Assembly: GCF_013393905.1 (NCBI RefSeq)
Contig: NZ_CP040272.1
Location: 744,001 to 808,000 of the forward strand
From: Nostoc sp. C052
Lineage (GTDB): Bacteria; Cyanobacteriota; Cyanobacteriia; Cyanobacteriales; Nostocaceae
Reading direction: 5' to 3'
Length of the DNA stretch: 64,000 nt
Below, piece by piece: positions 35,276-44,094 of this stretch (position 1 is the first letter of the stretch; each line of letters starts with the position of its first letter). Made by a program: the position numbers and the translations under genes. The notes under the pieces are model-generated. The model was not told the origin of the DNA, made no database searches, and saw only the letters and a list, made by a program, of their open reading frames with translations.

Positions 35276-35710
35276 TTAACTAAAATCACGTAGCATCTTT
35301 TTCAGTTCGAGATTATGCATCTCTTCTTGTCCAATCATACCGCGAGCGAATTCTTCAAGGTAAATGCTGGCATTTGTGACAGTTTCAAGCAATTTTTTAT
35401 ACAGTTCCAATGCCTTTTTTTCATGGGATAAGCTTTCTTCCAAGATATCCTTGACTTTATGCTGGTAGGTTTCTTCCATTGGGGCAATTTTCAGGGAGGG
35501 ATGCCCATCTAAACCGGTGAGAATTTCTCCCACTTGTTCGGCATGAAGTAAAGACTCACTTGCCTGTGCTTTGAAAAAAGCCACGATTGGAATGCGGTTA
35601 GGGCCTGTTACCATCAAAGAATAATGTGTATAGCGCACTACCCCTGCTAGTTCAAATTCCATGATGGCGTTCAGCAGGTCAATGGTCTTTTTATAGTCAA
35701 GTTCTTGCAT
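35276..35710 (-). CDS. Bacterioferritin-like ferritin-fold protein
   Basis: The 144-residue product is a four-helix ferritin-like domain. Carboxylate/His motifs in the expected places: IMEFELAGVVRYTHYS (helix A Glu), ESLLHAEQVGEIL (helix B Glu-x-x-His), EESLSHEKKALELYKK (helix C) and MIGQEEMHNLELKK (helix D Glu-x-x-His). That set can form a di-iron ferroxidase centre as in bacterioferritin. Shorter than classical bacterioferritin (about 155-160). Next to an iron permease it most likely stores or oxidises incoming iron. Confidence 0.85.
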   Translation of the reverse strand: MQELDYKKTIDLLNAIMEFELAGVVRYTHYSLMVTGPNRIPIVAFFKAQASESLLHAEQVGEILTGLDGHPSLKIAPMEETYQHKVKDILEESLSHEKKALELYKKLLETVTNASIYLEEFARGMIGQEEMHNLELKKMLRDFS

Positions 35711-35889
35711 CAGTTGTTAGTTCAAGTAACGAATGGAGTGTAATTAGTTAGGAGTTAGGAGTTAGAAGTGAGGAGTTGAAAGTTAGGAGTTAGTAGTTTG
35801 GGATTCATAACTCATAATTCATAACTCCTAGCTCTTAACTTCTAACTATTTTAAACTCCTTAACCTATACTTACCATTAAATTAAAGTG
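35711..35889. repeat. Short tandem/inverted AGTTAGG repeats
   Basis: Copies of GTTAGGAGTTAG-type units from about 35745 face reverse-complement CTAACT-type units to about 35850. Typical low-complexity intergenic filler in Nostocales; it can fold as a weak hairpin between the lipoprotein and ferritin-like genes. Confidence 0.5.
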
Positions 35890-36927
35890 TTATCGCTGTG
35901 CTTGGGTATTGGATTTATCAACCACTTTTTGAGAGTTTTCCTCAATGGTTTTCACTAGCTTGGTAACATCATTAGGAGTTTTAACTGCTTTTGCTGGTGG
36001 GATGGCGGCGGGCCAAACTTTTATTAATTCAGCAAAACTAGTGTCGATTGCTTTGTGTGCTTCGGGATCTGCTTGAGCTACTTGACTAGAAATTCCTTTG
36101 TATAATTCATTGGCGTAAAATACAAAACCACGGGAGTCTTGATACTCAATTGGCGCTGTGATTTTGCCATCTGCGATCGCAGCGCGATATTCTGAGTTGG
36201 CTGAATCTAATAGTTCGTTAATTACCTGTAGTGTAAATCCTGGTTTTGAGCGTTGAGCTTCTGGCAAAGCTGCGATCGCTCCATCAACTGCTTGTACTGA
36301 AGAAGTAAAACTAGTTTTAACTTTGCTATCTTTGGGACTAGATTTCACTAAATCTTGTAAACTCACCAATGTTGTCTTAAATTCTTTGACTTTGCGCTCA
36401 TTAAGTTGATCTTCTACATCAACGTAAATTTCTTCAACTGGATGTCCAATATGAGGTTCTGCTTGTTTTGGCTGATTTTGATCTAGCAATTCTCGTGCTA
36501 CTAAAAGATGCCCTTTCATTAAGCCTAATTTAGACATATAGTCAACATCTTTTGCCTCACCTGTGAGTACCACTTCTTGAACACCAACCTGGTCTTTAAT
36601 TTGGTCAAACTGTTCTTGAGTAATTACTTTTTTAGTAACTAAATCTTCTGGGCTACCATAAGGACGATTTGCCTGGATTTTGTTTGATAAAGCCGGAACA
36701 CCTAATTTACCTTCAAACTTATCCAATTCTGACAATATAGCAGTGTTAATGTTAATTTTTTCTTTGCTACTGTGACCACTATGACTGTTATTACTTACTG
36801 CCTCTGTAGCCGGAGGGCTAGCAACTGGTGCTGATGGATTTTCTGCGGTTGGCGTACTACTACAGGAACTCAAGGTAACTATTAAGGTGGCTGCTGCTGC
36901 TAAACAGATATAACGAAGTTTGATCAT
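35890..36927 (-). CDS. Helix-hairpin-helix lipoprotein of the iron cluster
   Basis: The start at 36927 (MIKLRYICLAAAATLIVTLSS) gives 345 residues with a lipobox LSSC, so it is anchored outside the inner membrane; a start 14 codons earlier would spoil the signal peptide. A His/Ser-rich linker (NNSHSGHSSKEK) leads to a ComEA-like helix-hairpin-helix (ININTAILSELDKF, IQANRPYGSPEDLV) and a helical domain with conserved HIGHPVEEIYVDVEDQL. The helical part recalls periplasmic partners of EfeUO-type iron uptake (imelysin-like EfeO), but I could not match the usual motifs. Probably the periplasmic component serving FTR1. Confidence 0.72.
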   Translation of the reverse strand: MIKLRYICLAAAATLIVTLSSCSSTPTAENPSAPVASPPATEAVSNNSHSGHSSKEKININTAILSELDKFEGKLGVPALSNKIQANRPYGSPEDLVTKKVITQEQFDQIKDQVGVQEVVLTGEAKDVDYMSKLGLMKGHLLVARELLDQNQPKQAEPHIGHPVEEIYVDVEDQLNERKVKEFKTTLVSLQDLVKSSPKDSKVKTSFTSSVQAVDGAIAALPEAQRSKPGFTLQVINELLDSANSEYRAAIADGKITAPIEYQDSRGFVFYANELYKGISSQVAQADPEAHKAIDTSFAELIKVWPAAIPPAKAVKTPNDVTKLVKTIEENSQKVVDKSNTQAQR

Positions 36928-37100
36928 CTTTTCTCCTCGCACAACTAAAAAAGGTATTAATTGAAACATTTCAAACTATTACTAAAAAGTAGTTTGTTTG
37001 ACAGATTGTCATAGATTTTACTGTTGCATATAATGATATTTTTTATCAACTAGTTACCTAAAATTTTTATGAATTAATTACAAATTACTAAATAATCTAG

Positions 37101-38165
37101 TCAAGAATGTTTAACAGGATTTTGAGAGTTCTTTTCAGCAAGTACTTCAAATTGACCCATACAGCCGTTTTCTGCGATCGCATCCTGATGAGGATGGAAC
37201 ATATACTTACCTGGATAGCGAAAAGCAAATTCTAAAATGTGCCTTTCTGCGACACCCATCGTAATCACATCAGCTTTTTCACTAGGAGTCATAGTCATGC
37301 CATAGCGATAGACATCAAAGAAGTTGGCGTGGAGATGAAACGTCACGGCCGGATCGTATTCAATGATGTTGAGAACATACAGCCGAATCAACTGATCTTT
37401 GTAAATGCCAATGGGATGATGCATGTAATAGTGGGGCAGACCGTTGAAGGCGTAATAATCGTTATGGCTATCATCATTCACGTCATATCCACCCATCACT
37501 AATACGATTTCATCAGCCGGGGGACGGGGAGTCGGTGGATCGATGATAAACATTCCGTACAGTCCCTTGGCGATGTGCCGGGTGACCGGTTCAATATGGC
37601 AGTGGTATAAATGAACACCATAAGGTTCGGCATCGAATTCGTAGATTGTCGCACTACCATTGCTGATTGGGCGAACACCATCCATTTCTGCTGGATGAAC
37701 GCCATGAAAATGCAAAGAGTGGGAATGTCCGGCATTATTGAGAAATAGTACCCGGATGCGATCGCCTTGTTTTGCCCGTAGCGTTGGCCCTGGGATGCGA
37801 CCGTTTAAATCCCAGATGTTATAAGAGACAGCACTATTGAGTTTTATGATGGAAGTACCAGCAGTTAACTGAAATTCTCGGATAGTCCGCCCATTTTCTT
37901 GCTTCACCGTCCCATAATCAAAATCCCTCAACATCTTCATCGGATTAGTAGCGTCATCTGGTGCTTCTATATTGAGTGGTGGCACTTTGACGGTTGACTT
38001 ACTTTGTAGATTTAGCATCTGCCAAAGTCCAGCGGCACCAGTCACTCCAGCACCCGCTAGGCCCAGCTGCAATAATTGACGGCGGCTCCAAGGTTTGCCG
38101 TTACCCAGAGCGAAGTTGTTGGGCATGACATTGTAGTTACGGTTAGCGCTATAAAAGAATTGCAA
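37101..38165 (-). CDS. Two-domain multicopper oxidase with Tat signal
   Basis: The product has up to 354 residues; the ATG at 38126 (MPNNFALGNGKPWSRR) is an equally good start and places the twin-arginine signal RRQLLQLGLAGAG close to the N-terminus. Copper ligands: HSHSLHFHG (about 147-155), HLYHCHIEP (185-193), HLHANFF (277-283) and a C-terminal HPHQDAIAENGCMGQFEVL with Cys, His and Met of a type 1 site. Two cupredoxin domains rather than three. Exported folded to the periplasm. Beside FTR1 it is a good candidate ferroxidase; a nitrite-reductase-like role is the alternative since two-domain enzymes share the fold. Confidence 0.85.
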   Translation of the reverse strand: MQFFYSANRNYNVMPNNFALGNGKPWSRRQLLQLGLAGAGVTGAAGLWQMLNLQSKSTVKVPPLNIEAPDDATNPMKMLRDFDYGTVKQENGRTIREFQLTAGTSIIKLNSAVSYNIWDLNGRIPGPTLRAKQGDRIRVLFLNNAGHSHSLHFHGVHPAEMDGVRPISNGSATIYEFDAEPYGVHLYHCHIEPVTRHIAKGLYGMFIIDPPTPRPPADEIVLVMGGYDVNDDSHNDYYAFNGLPHYYMHHPIGIYKDQLIRLYVLNIIEYDPAVTFHLHANFFDVYRYGMTMTPSEKADVITMGVAERHILEFAFRYPGKYMFHPHQDAIAENGCMGQFEVLAEKNSQNPVKHS

Positions 38166-38203
38166 AAGATTTGCAATTGCTTTTAAATATTAGAGGAATT
38201 AAT

Positions 38204-38283
38204 AATTATTGTCAATAATTTTAGAGTGCTTCCCTATTGCTAGTGTTAAGTTATTAAATTTAGAGCAAGCGAGAATCATTCTC
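38204..38283. promoter_or_regulatory. Two palindromes, candidate Fur-type operators
   Basis: AATTATTGTCAATAATT (38204-38220) is a perfect 8-1-8 palindrome, and GAGAATCATTCTC (38271-38283) is a perfect 6-1-6 palindrome one base per arm away from the GATAAT-C-ATTATC core of the Fur box. They lie 38-118 bases upstream of the oxidase gene. AT-rich iron boxes of this kind are known for cyanobacterial FurA. Confidence 0.5.
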
Positions 38284-38774
38284 TAGAAACCTAGCAAAAT
38301 TTTCTTACCGTTAACAGTATTTATACGTCTATTTATGTATAAATAATCTTGATAAGAAGCTAACTGTTCCATGCCGATTCCTGATATGCTTATTGTTTGA
38401 GCAGTACTGAGAATACAAATAATGTGTATAGTAGCACCTTAGAAAATATGGACGCAAGCAAGAAACTGTCGCTAGTCTGTAGCGTATTTAATTGGCTCAG
38501 AGATAACATAAATTTCGTTTATTCAAGTCATCTTTGATGCTTGACAATATAAGCATTTTTAATTTTTATCTGTTACCTTCGTATTATTAGCATTGAAAAT
38601 GCTGTCACTCTAAACCATGTGTCATTCTTTTGTTATTTGTATGGACTTTGTGTGTAGAATTCTGCATCGTGATGGGCCGATGTTCAAAGAATAGTATAGT
38701 ATTCACTAAAGCCGAATCACACAATACATTTGATACACACTTGTCAAATACAAAGTTGATCGTATATCTTTTTC

Positions 38775-38803
38775 CAATCAAGGGGTGTCATACCCTTTGA
38801 TTG
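38775..38803. promoter_or_regulatory. Hairpin in the leader of the CbtB gene
   Basis: CAATCAAGGGGT (38775-38786) pairs with ACCCTTTGATTG (38792-38803) over a 5-base loop; the only mismatch in DNA is a G-U pair in RNA. No T-run follows, so it is not a terminator. It ends 25-35 bases before the start codon. A protein-binding site or leader structure is likely. Confidence 0.5.
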
Positions 38804-38828
38804 ATGGATTACCCAAATTTATTATAGG

Positions 38829-39029
38829 ATGTCAAAAATGACTACTTTTTCTCATATTTCAATATTGCAGAAGACCGCAGGTATTACCTTATCCAAGCCT
38901 GTGCAGGTAACGCTCTATATGCTGCTATCTTCTTTAGTTATCTGGACTGTGTTGTTCTCCACCTATCCTGCGGTTCATAACACAGCACACTCAACACGTC
39001 ACCATACATTGGGCGTTGCATGTCACTAA
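38829..39029 (+). CDS. CbtB-domain metal transport protein
   Basis: 66 residues, or 63 from the ATG at 38838, which has AGG at nine bases' distance. A single membrane segment (VTLYMLLSSLVIWTVLF) is followed by a short His-rich tail, HNTAHSTRHHTLGVACH. That is the CbtB layout: one helix and a C-terminal metal-binding motif, predicted partner of the CbtA cobalt transporter. No CbtA gene follows here; the next gene encodes a His-containing membrane protein instead. The actual metal is unknown. Confidence 0.75.
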   Translation: MSKMTTFSHISILQKTAGITLSKPVQVTLYMLLSSLVIWTVLFSTYPAVHNTAHSTRHHTLGVACH

Positions 39030-39130
39030 ATTATTATAATCCCAAGATTTTTGAGGTGCATGAAGCTTTGCTAGGTAACATAGCGCGGATTTTGCGCCAG
39101 TGTTTTTGATTGGAAATGACTTTTAGGTTT

Positions 39131-39159
39131 TGTAGAGATGCTTTTTTCGCATCTCTACA
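39131..39159. repeat. Hairpin repeat, TGTAGAGACG family, copy 2
   Basis: Perfect 11-bp arms TGTAGAGATGC / GCATCTCTACA around TTTTTTC. It lies between the CbtB gene and the next plus-strand gene and could end or attenuate the CbtB transcript, though the T-run is in the loop rather than after the stem. Confidence 0.7.
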
Positions 39160-39316
39160 TCACCTTAACTTAATTTAAGATGATGTCTGATTTATGATTA
39201 ATTATTACACTTAAATTATTTTACTTAGTAATAATAATCTGGAATAAATTTCATCTACTGCTATTAAGGTTTCAGTCACAGAAAGTACGTAAACTTAAAA
39301 TTTACCATAAATTTTT

Positions 39317-40486
39317 ATGAAAAAATATCGACTTTTTGGAGTTATCAGCGCTGTTTGCGTCACTTTGTCAATACTTTATTCCTTTGTGGGAAATTCCCAA
39401 ATTCCTACATCCAGAGTGCTACTTTCCACCAACCCACCTTTAGAACGTATTCTGCCTTTTGAAGCAGAGGCAGAAAAACCACAATCTCCTGTTAAGCTGA
39501 CGCTACAAGCTGTTGATGCTGCGGGTAAATCTTTAACAAATGCCAAAATTAGTTTACAAATTCTGACACCGCCGCGTAATCCTTGGTTAACAACGGATTT
39601 TCCCATTGTCGAGGGAACAAAATTGTTACAAATGAATGCTAATGCACTTGATGGTAAGCTAGAAATTCAGCAGATGTTACCCATACGTGGTAATTATCAA
39701 CTATTAGTTAAAGTGTCACCTTTGGTAGTAAATACTTTTGTTGCTTATGAACAAACTTTAAATCTGCATGTCCGAGAAAATCCAGTCAAATATAAATATT
39801 TTGTTGCGATCGCAGCTATATTACTGTCACTTGGATTGTTGGGTGGTTGGGTTATTGGTGGACAAGAAGAACTACGACAAGGAGAAATAGCACCCCAGTC
39901 AGTCCGGCTTTTATTAAGTGCATTGACTGTAGTGGCTATAGTAACCCTATTATTTATCAATATTAGTGCAGAAGTTGCTGAAGCTCATGGCAGTGAACAT
40001 CACCCAAGTAGTACTGAAGTCATCGCACCATCATCTCAAAAATCTCAGGGATTGGAAATTAACCTTGAGGGAGATAAAAATGCAACTGTCGGAAAACTTG
40101 CAAATTTAGCGTTACAGGTAAAAGATACCGCAACCGGACAACCAATCATAGATGTAGCATTACAGGTGAAAGCGATCGCCACAGAACATAATTTAACAGT
40201 CTTTGACTACAAAGGTATTCCCGACGATCAAGGTAAGCTAATATGGCAAGAACAATTTTTTGATGGTTCACCCCACAAAATCGAGGTAGAAGCAACTCCT
40301 ATAACAGGATCTAACCGTCAATTTACACCAGTGAAGGTAGCGCAAGAAGTCGAAGTTGAAGCGATCGCACCACCAATTTATATCCGATTGATTGGTTTAT
40401 TCTACTTTACAGCCTTTGTCGGTATTGGTATGGCGATTGGACTGCTAATACAAAATCGACGAAAACCACAAGCAAGGGCAAATTAG
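39317..40486 (+). CDS. Membrane protein with two extracytoplasmic beta domains
   Basis: The product has 389 residues. N-terminal signal/anchor (VISAVCVTLSILYSFVG), an outside beta domain (about 30-150), two membrane segments (YFVAIAAILLSLGLLGGWVI, RLLLSALTVVAIVTLLFINI), a short His-rich stretch AEAHGSEHHPSS, a second beta domain (about 235-355) with a carrier-like QVKDTATGQP and IATEHNLTVFDYKG, and a last membrane helix (GLFYFTAFVGIGMAIGLLI). Both domains resemble FixH/YtkA-like folds. Location after CbtB and the His cluster suggest a role in metal handling; no established family name. Confidence 0.7.
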   Translation: MKKYRLFGVISAVCVTLSILYSFVGNSQIPTSRVLLSTNPPLERILPFEAEAEKPQSPVKLTLQAVDAAGKSLTNAKISLQILTPPRNPWLTTDFPIVEGTKLLQMNANALDGKLEIQQMLPIRGNYQLLVKVSPLVVNTFVAYEQTLNLHVRENPVKYKYFVAIAAILLSLGLLGGWVIGGQEELRQGEIAPQSVRLLLSALTVVAIVTLLFINISAEVAEAHGSEHHPSSTEVIAPSSQKSQGLEINLEGDKNATVGKLANLALQVKDTATGQPIIDVALQVKAIATEHNLTVFDYKGIPDDQGKLIWQEQFFDGSPHKIEVEATPITGSNRQFTPVKVAQEVEVEAIAPPIYIRLIGLFYFTAFVGIGMAIGLLIQNRRKPQARAN

Positions 40487-40520
40487 TCATATTCACTGCT
40501 TGACTGTATTAATCGGTCAA

Positions 40521-40553
40521 AATAGTGTGGTTTTTTGACCACACTATTTTTTT
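40521..40553 (+). terminator. Rho-independent terminator
   Basis: Perfect 11-bp stem AATAGTGTGGT / ACCACACTATT, 6-base loop, then seven T. It stands 35 bases after the stop of the membrane protein gene and closes the CbtB-side transcript. Confidence 0.88.
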
Positions 40554-40780
40554 GTATTTAGCAATTTTAACCACTCTTGTAGTGTCTGCGGTTTATCTTG
40601 CAGTTTTAAGCTTATTTCTGCGATCGCTCAAGCAGATGGCAGGTGTATACTATATTTCCTCATGTAGGCAAGATATACGTGAGGGATTACCAAGAAATAA
40701 TATTACCACTACAGGGTGGACATCTTGTCTGCTCTTGGTTATTATGGGCGGCGAGACGCCCACTCCACAAGAGAAATTGG

Positions 40781-42727
40781 ATGTTTATAATTTTACCTCT
40801 CATTTCTTTAATTGCTATTTTTTTGTTAATTAATAAAAATTCTCGTGATTGGCGGGAATCGATGATAGTAGCCTTTACTTACTGGGGAGTTTTGCTCACT
40901 GTTATCACAGAAATTTTGAGTTTTCTTAAATTAATTACTTTTGGTGGGGTATTAGTAACTTGGGGATTAATATGTATAATATTAATTTCTATATATCTGC
41001 GCTTAAATTCTCAAAAAACTCAGACTTTAGAGCCAAATAACTCTTTTCAAGTAAATGAAAATATTAAAATCCCATCAGTTATAAAATTCTTGCTATCTGG
41101 CGTGGGTTTTGTTGTAACGACAGTTGGATTAATTGCAATTATCGCACCACCCAATAACTGGGATTCTATGGACTATCACATGAGTCGTGTTGCTCATTGG
41201 ATAGAAAATCATAGTGTTGCTCATTATCCAACAAGTTATACTCCACAGCTATATCAAAACCCTTGGTCAGAGTTTGTGATTTTGCATTTTCAAATTCTTA
41301 GTGGTGGTGACTACTTTGCCAACTTAGTTCAATGGTTCAGTATGATTGGCTGTATTATTGGAGTGTCATTAATTGCCAAACAACTCGGAGCAGATTTACG
41401 AGGTCAAGTTTTCTCTGCGGTTATAACTGCAACAATTCCTATGGGAATATTGCAAGCGTCTGGTACTCAAAATGATTATGTAATTGCCTATTGGGTAGTT
41501 TCTCTTGCCTACTACTTGCTATCAACTATCGAAGCCAAAAACAGCAATATCTGGACGAGTTCATTCCATATTGGCAGTAGCACCGGATTAGCTATTTTGA
41601 GTAAGGCAACTGCTTATTTTTATGTCTTTCCCTTCTTAGTTTGGTTTGGTTTATACCAAATTAAACGTTTGCGTTGGCAAGTATGGAAGCCTGCTTTGAT
41701 GGTAGGAAGTATATCTTTATTACTTAATATTAGCCACTATTTACGCAATTATCATTTATTTACTTCACCCCTTGGTGAACCAGGTGAATATAAAAATGAA
41801 TTACACGGTATTAATATACTTTTTTCTAATGTTATCAGAAATCTGGCTTTGCATATAGGCACACCGATTGGTTTATGGAATGGAATAGCAAATAAACTAA
41901 TTCAAATCATACATAAATTTATTGGTGTAGATATTAATGACCCCAGGATAACTTTTTCCAAAACATTTTTTGTGCCTGGAGGTTGGCCAACAATTGGGAT
42001 ACCTGGTAATGAAAATGGTGCTGGTAATTTTGTACATTTAGCATTGTTAATTATATGCGTAACTATTTTTATCACACGAAAATCTATCCGTAAAGACAGT
42101 TATCTAGTTGCTTATTTTATTGCTACCATATCTACATTTCTGATGTTTTGCTACTTAGTCAAATGGCAAGCTTGGAATAGTCGTCTTCATTTAACTTTTT
42201 TTGTATTAATTTCTCCATTTTTAGGGATTATTTTATCTAAGCTGAAAAAGCAAAAGATAGCAGTTTTTTTAGTGACATTTTTGCTCATATCATCTTTGCC
42301 GTGGCTATTTTTTAATCGATATAGACCTATTATTGATAGCAACAATATATTCCAAACCAGCAGAATTGAGCAGTATTTCAGTAATAGACCATACCTCAAA
42401 GGTACTTACACAGGAGCAGTTGAGTTTTTAAATTCAAAAAAATGCTCTAATATTGGATTATTAATGGGAAATGACCCTTGGGAATACCCTTTGTGGGTAC
42501 TGTTACAGCAAAATAATCAAGAAGTAGTTAAAATTCAACATGTTAATGTCACTAATATTTCGTCAAGTTTAGAAAAAGAGGATTCCTATAAAGATTTTCA
42601 GCCTTGTGGGATTATTGCAATGGAAACTAAAAAAAGTAAACAAAAGAAATCTCTAGAGGTTAATTTTAAAGGTAAAACTTATACTCGCTCTTGGGATTCC
42701 CCAGAACTTGGTGTATTTATTAAGTAG
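40781..42727 (+). CDS. Polytopic membrane protein, GT-C glycosyltransferase-like
   Basis: From the ATG at 40781 the product has 648 residues (MFIILPLISLIAIFLLINKN); the same frame extends to 40643 but that part is not membrane-like. About 11-12 membrane segments with a large first outside loop carrying PPNNWDSMDYHMSRVAHWIENHSV. An Asp-x-x-x-Tyr-His element and the loop following the first helices are typical of GT-C enzymes (ArnT/PMT/GT39-like), which use lipid-linked sugars. The C-terminal 130 residues form a soluble outside domain (SSKKCSNIGLLMGNDPWEYP-like). No cell-wall cluster around it, so the acceptor is unknown. Confidence 0.72.
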   Translation: MFIILPLISLIAIFLLINKNSRDWRESMIVAFTYWGVLLTVITEILSFLKLITFGGVLVTWGLICIILISIYLRLNSQKTQTLEPNNSFQVNENIKIPSVIKFLLSGVGFVVTTVGLIAIIAPPNNWDSMDYHMSRVAHWIENHSVAHYPTSYTPQLYQNPWSEFVILHFQILSGGDYFANLVQWFSMIGCIIGVSLIAKQLGADLRGQVFSAVITATIPMGILQASGTQNDYVIAYWVVSLAYYLLSTIEAKNSNIWTSSFHIGSSTGLAILSKATAYFYVFPFLVWFGLYQIKRLRWQVWKPALMVGSISLLLNISHYLRNYHLFTSPLGEPGEYKNELHGINILFSNVIRNLALHIGTPIGLWNGIANKLIQIIHKFIGVDINDPRITFSKTFFVPGGWPTIGIPGNENGAGNFVHLALLIICVTIFITRKSIRKDSYLVAYFIATISTFLMFCYLVKWQAWNSRLHLTFFVLISPFLGIILSKLKKQKIAVFLVTFLLISSLPWLFFNRYRPIIDSNNIFQTSRIEQYFSNRPYLKGTYTGAVEFLNSKKCSNIGLLMGNDPWEYPLWVLLQQNNQEVVKIQHVNVTNISSSLEKEDSYKDFQPCGIIAMETKKSKQKKSLEVNFKGKTYTRSWDSPELGVFIK

Positions 42728-42951
42728 AATTCAGGAGTCAGGAGACAGAATGGGCTAAACCTTAGCTATCCGCTAACAGAATGAATTATGTACGACTGGC
42801 GGATAGCGCAGCGTAAAGCCTGCGGCATGGCTTTGCTTAGAACGAGTGTTTTCGAGTCGCATCTTGATTCTGACTTCTGAATTCTGTATTCTGACTCCTG
42901 TTTTATTTCCAAAATTATAAAATTAAGATTTACTGAGAAATTAATCAAATA
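42728..42951. repeat. Intergenic repeats before cofH
   Basis: CAGGAGTCAGGAG-type and reverse CTGACTCCTG-type units face each other at the two edges, with a GC-rich palindromic repeat (GCGGATAGCGCAGCG, AAGCCTGCGGCATGGCTT) between. Non-coding; no clear promoter. Confidence 0.5.
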
Positions 42952-44094
42952 ATGCTGACAAAAACTGTTGTTGAAAAAATTCTGGAACGTGCCTTGATGG
43001 GGTACGACTTATCTCCCGAAGAGGGAGTAGTGTTATTACAACAAACTGAACCGGAGGCGATCGCAGCAATACGTACTACATCCGACACACTCCGCCATAG
43101 TCAAGCAGGTGATACTGTCACCTACATAATTAATCGTAATATCAACTTTACTAATATTTGTGAGCAGCACTGTAGTTTTTGTGCTTTCCGTCGAGATGAT
43201 GGGGATGTCGGTGCATACTGGTTAGATTCGGCGCAAATTTTAGAAAAAGCCACAGATGCAGTGCGACGAGGTGCGACGGAAATCTGTATGCAGGGTGGGT
43301 TAAATCCACAAGCGCAAATAAATGGTAAATCTTTGCCCTACTATCTCAAGGTAGTGGAAACCATTAAACAGGAATTTCCCCAGATACATCTGCACGCTTT
43401 CTCACCCCAAGAAGTGCAATTTATCGCCAGACTAGACGGACTCGAATATGCTGATGTGATTATTGCTTTGCGCGATGCCGGAGTGAATTCAATGCCGGGA
43501 ACAGCAGCAGAAGTATTAGACGATGAAGTGAGGCGGATACTGTGTCCAGAGAAGATTGATACAGCCACTTGGCTAGAAATTGTCAGCACCGCTCACAAAT
43601 TAGGCCTGCATACCACTAGCACTATGTTATCTGGGCATATTGAAACCCACGAACAGCAAATCGGACATTTAGAAAAATTGCGATCGCTCCAAAAAACCGC
43701 CATCAATCAGGGATATCCAGCAAGGATCACAGAGTTTATTTTATTACCATTCGTTGGCCAAGAAGCGCCCAAATCCTTACGTCGCCGTGTCGGACGCGAT
43801 CAACCAGTTTTAACCGATGCATTGCTATTAGGAGCTGTAGCGCGAATTTACTTAGGTAATTGGATTCCCAACCATCAGCAGAGTTGGGTAAAACTGGGGC
43901 TTGCAGGGGCAACAGAAGCCTTAGTTTGGGGTTGCAACGATATCGGTGGCACATTGATGGAAGAGCATATCACCACAATGGCAGGTGCTTTAGGTGGTAC
44001 ATGTATGGAAGTGGAAACCTTGGAAAATGCGATCGCTTCTTTAGGACGACCTTACCAACAACGAGATACCCTTTATCAGAAAATTAGGAATTAG
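42952..44094 (+). CDS. cofH: F0 synthase subunit CofH (deazaflavin synthesis)
   Basis: The 380-residue product is a radical-SAM enzyme with the cluster motif CEQHCSFCAF (C-x3-C-x2-C) at about residues 66-73 and CofH-specific strings such as ICMQGGLNPQ, HAFSPQE, TAAEVLDDEVRRILCPEKI and TSTMLSGHIE. CofH joins tyrosine to 5-amino-6-ribitylaminouracil; CofG then closes the ring to 8-hydroxy-5-deazaflavin (F0), used in cyanobacteria as antenna of photolyase. CofG is not next to it. Start at the ATG 42952. Confidence 0.95.
   Translation: MLTKTVVEKILERALMGYDLSPEEGVVLLQQTEPEAIAAIRTTSDTLRHSQAGDTVTYIINRNINFTNICEQHCSFCAFRRDDGDVGAYWLDSAQILEKATDAVRRGATEICMQGGLNPQAQINGKSLPYYLKVVETIKQEFPQIHLHAFSPQEVQFIARLDGLEYADVIIALRDAGVNSMPGTAAEVLDDEVRRILCPEKIDTATWLEIVSTAHKLGLHTTSTMLSGHIETHEQQIGHLEKLRSLQKTAINQGYPARITEFILLPFVGQEAPKSLRRRVGRDQPVLTDALLLGAVARIYLGNWIPNHQQSWVKLGLAGATEALVWGCNDIGGTLMEEHITTMAGALGGTCMEVETLENAIASLGRPYQQRDTLYQKIRN

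Larger units (their letters stand above)
38166..38828. other. Divergent intergenic region, iron cluster / CbtB
   Basis: 660 bases with no gene. It serves both the multicopper oxidase (minus) and CbtB (plus). It contains two palindromes at 38204-38220 and 38271-38283 and a hairpin at 38775-38803. TTGACA followed by TATAAG-like sequence at about 38551 could be part of a plus-strand promoter. I looked for a cobalamin riboswitch before CbtB and did not find its conserved boxes. Confidence 0.5.

Noticed and set aside
38400..38828. Cobalamin riboswitch before the CbtB gene
   Set aside because: The conserved B12-box and other riboswitch strings were not found; only a simple hairpin is present.
40525..40833. 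102-codon plus-strand frame after the terminator
   Set aside because: It begins inside the terminator hairpin and overlaps the start of the better supported membrane protein in another frame.
42766..42948. 60-codon minus-strand frame
   Set aside because: Made of dispersed repeats; no ribosome-binding site.
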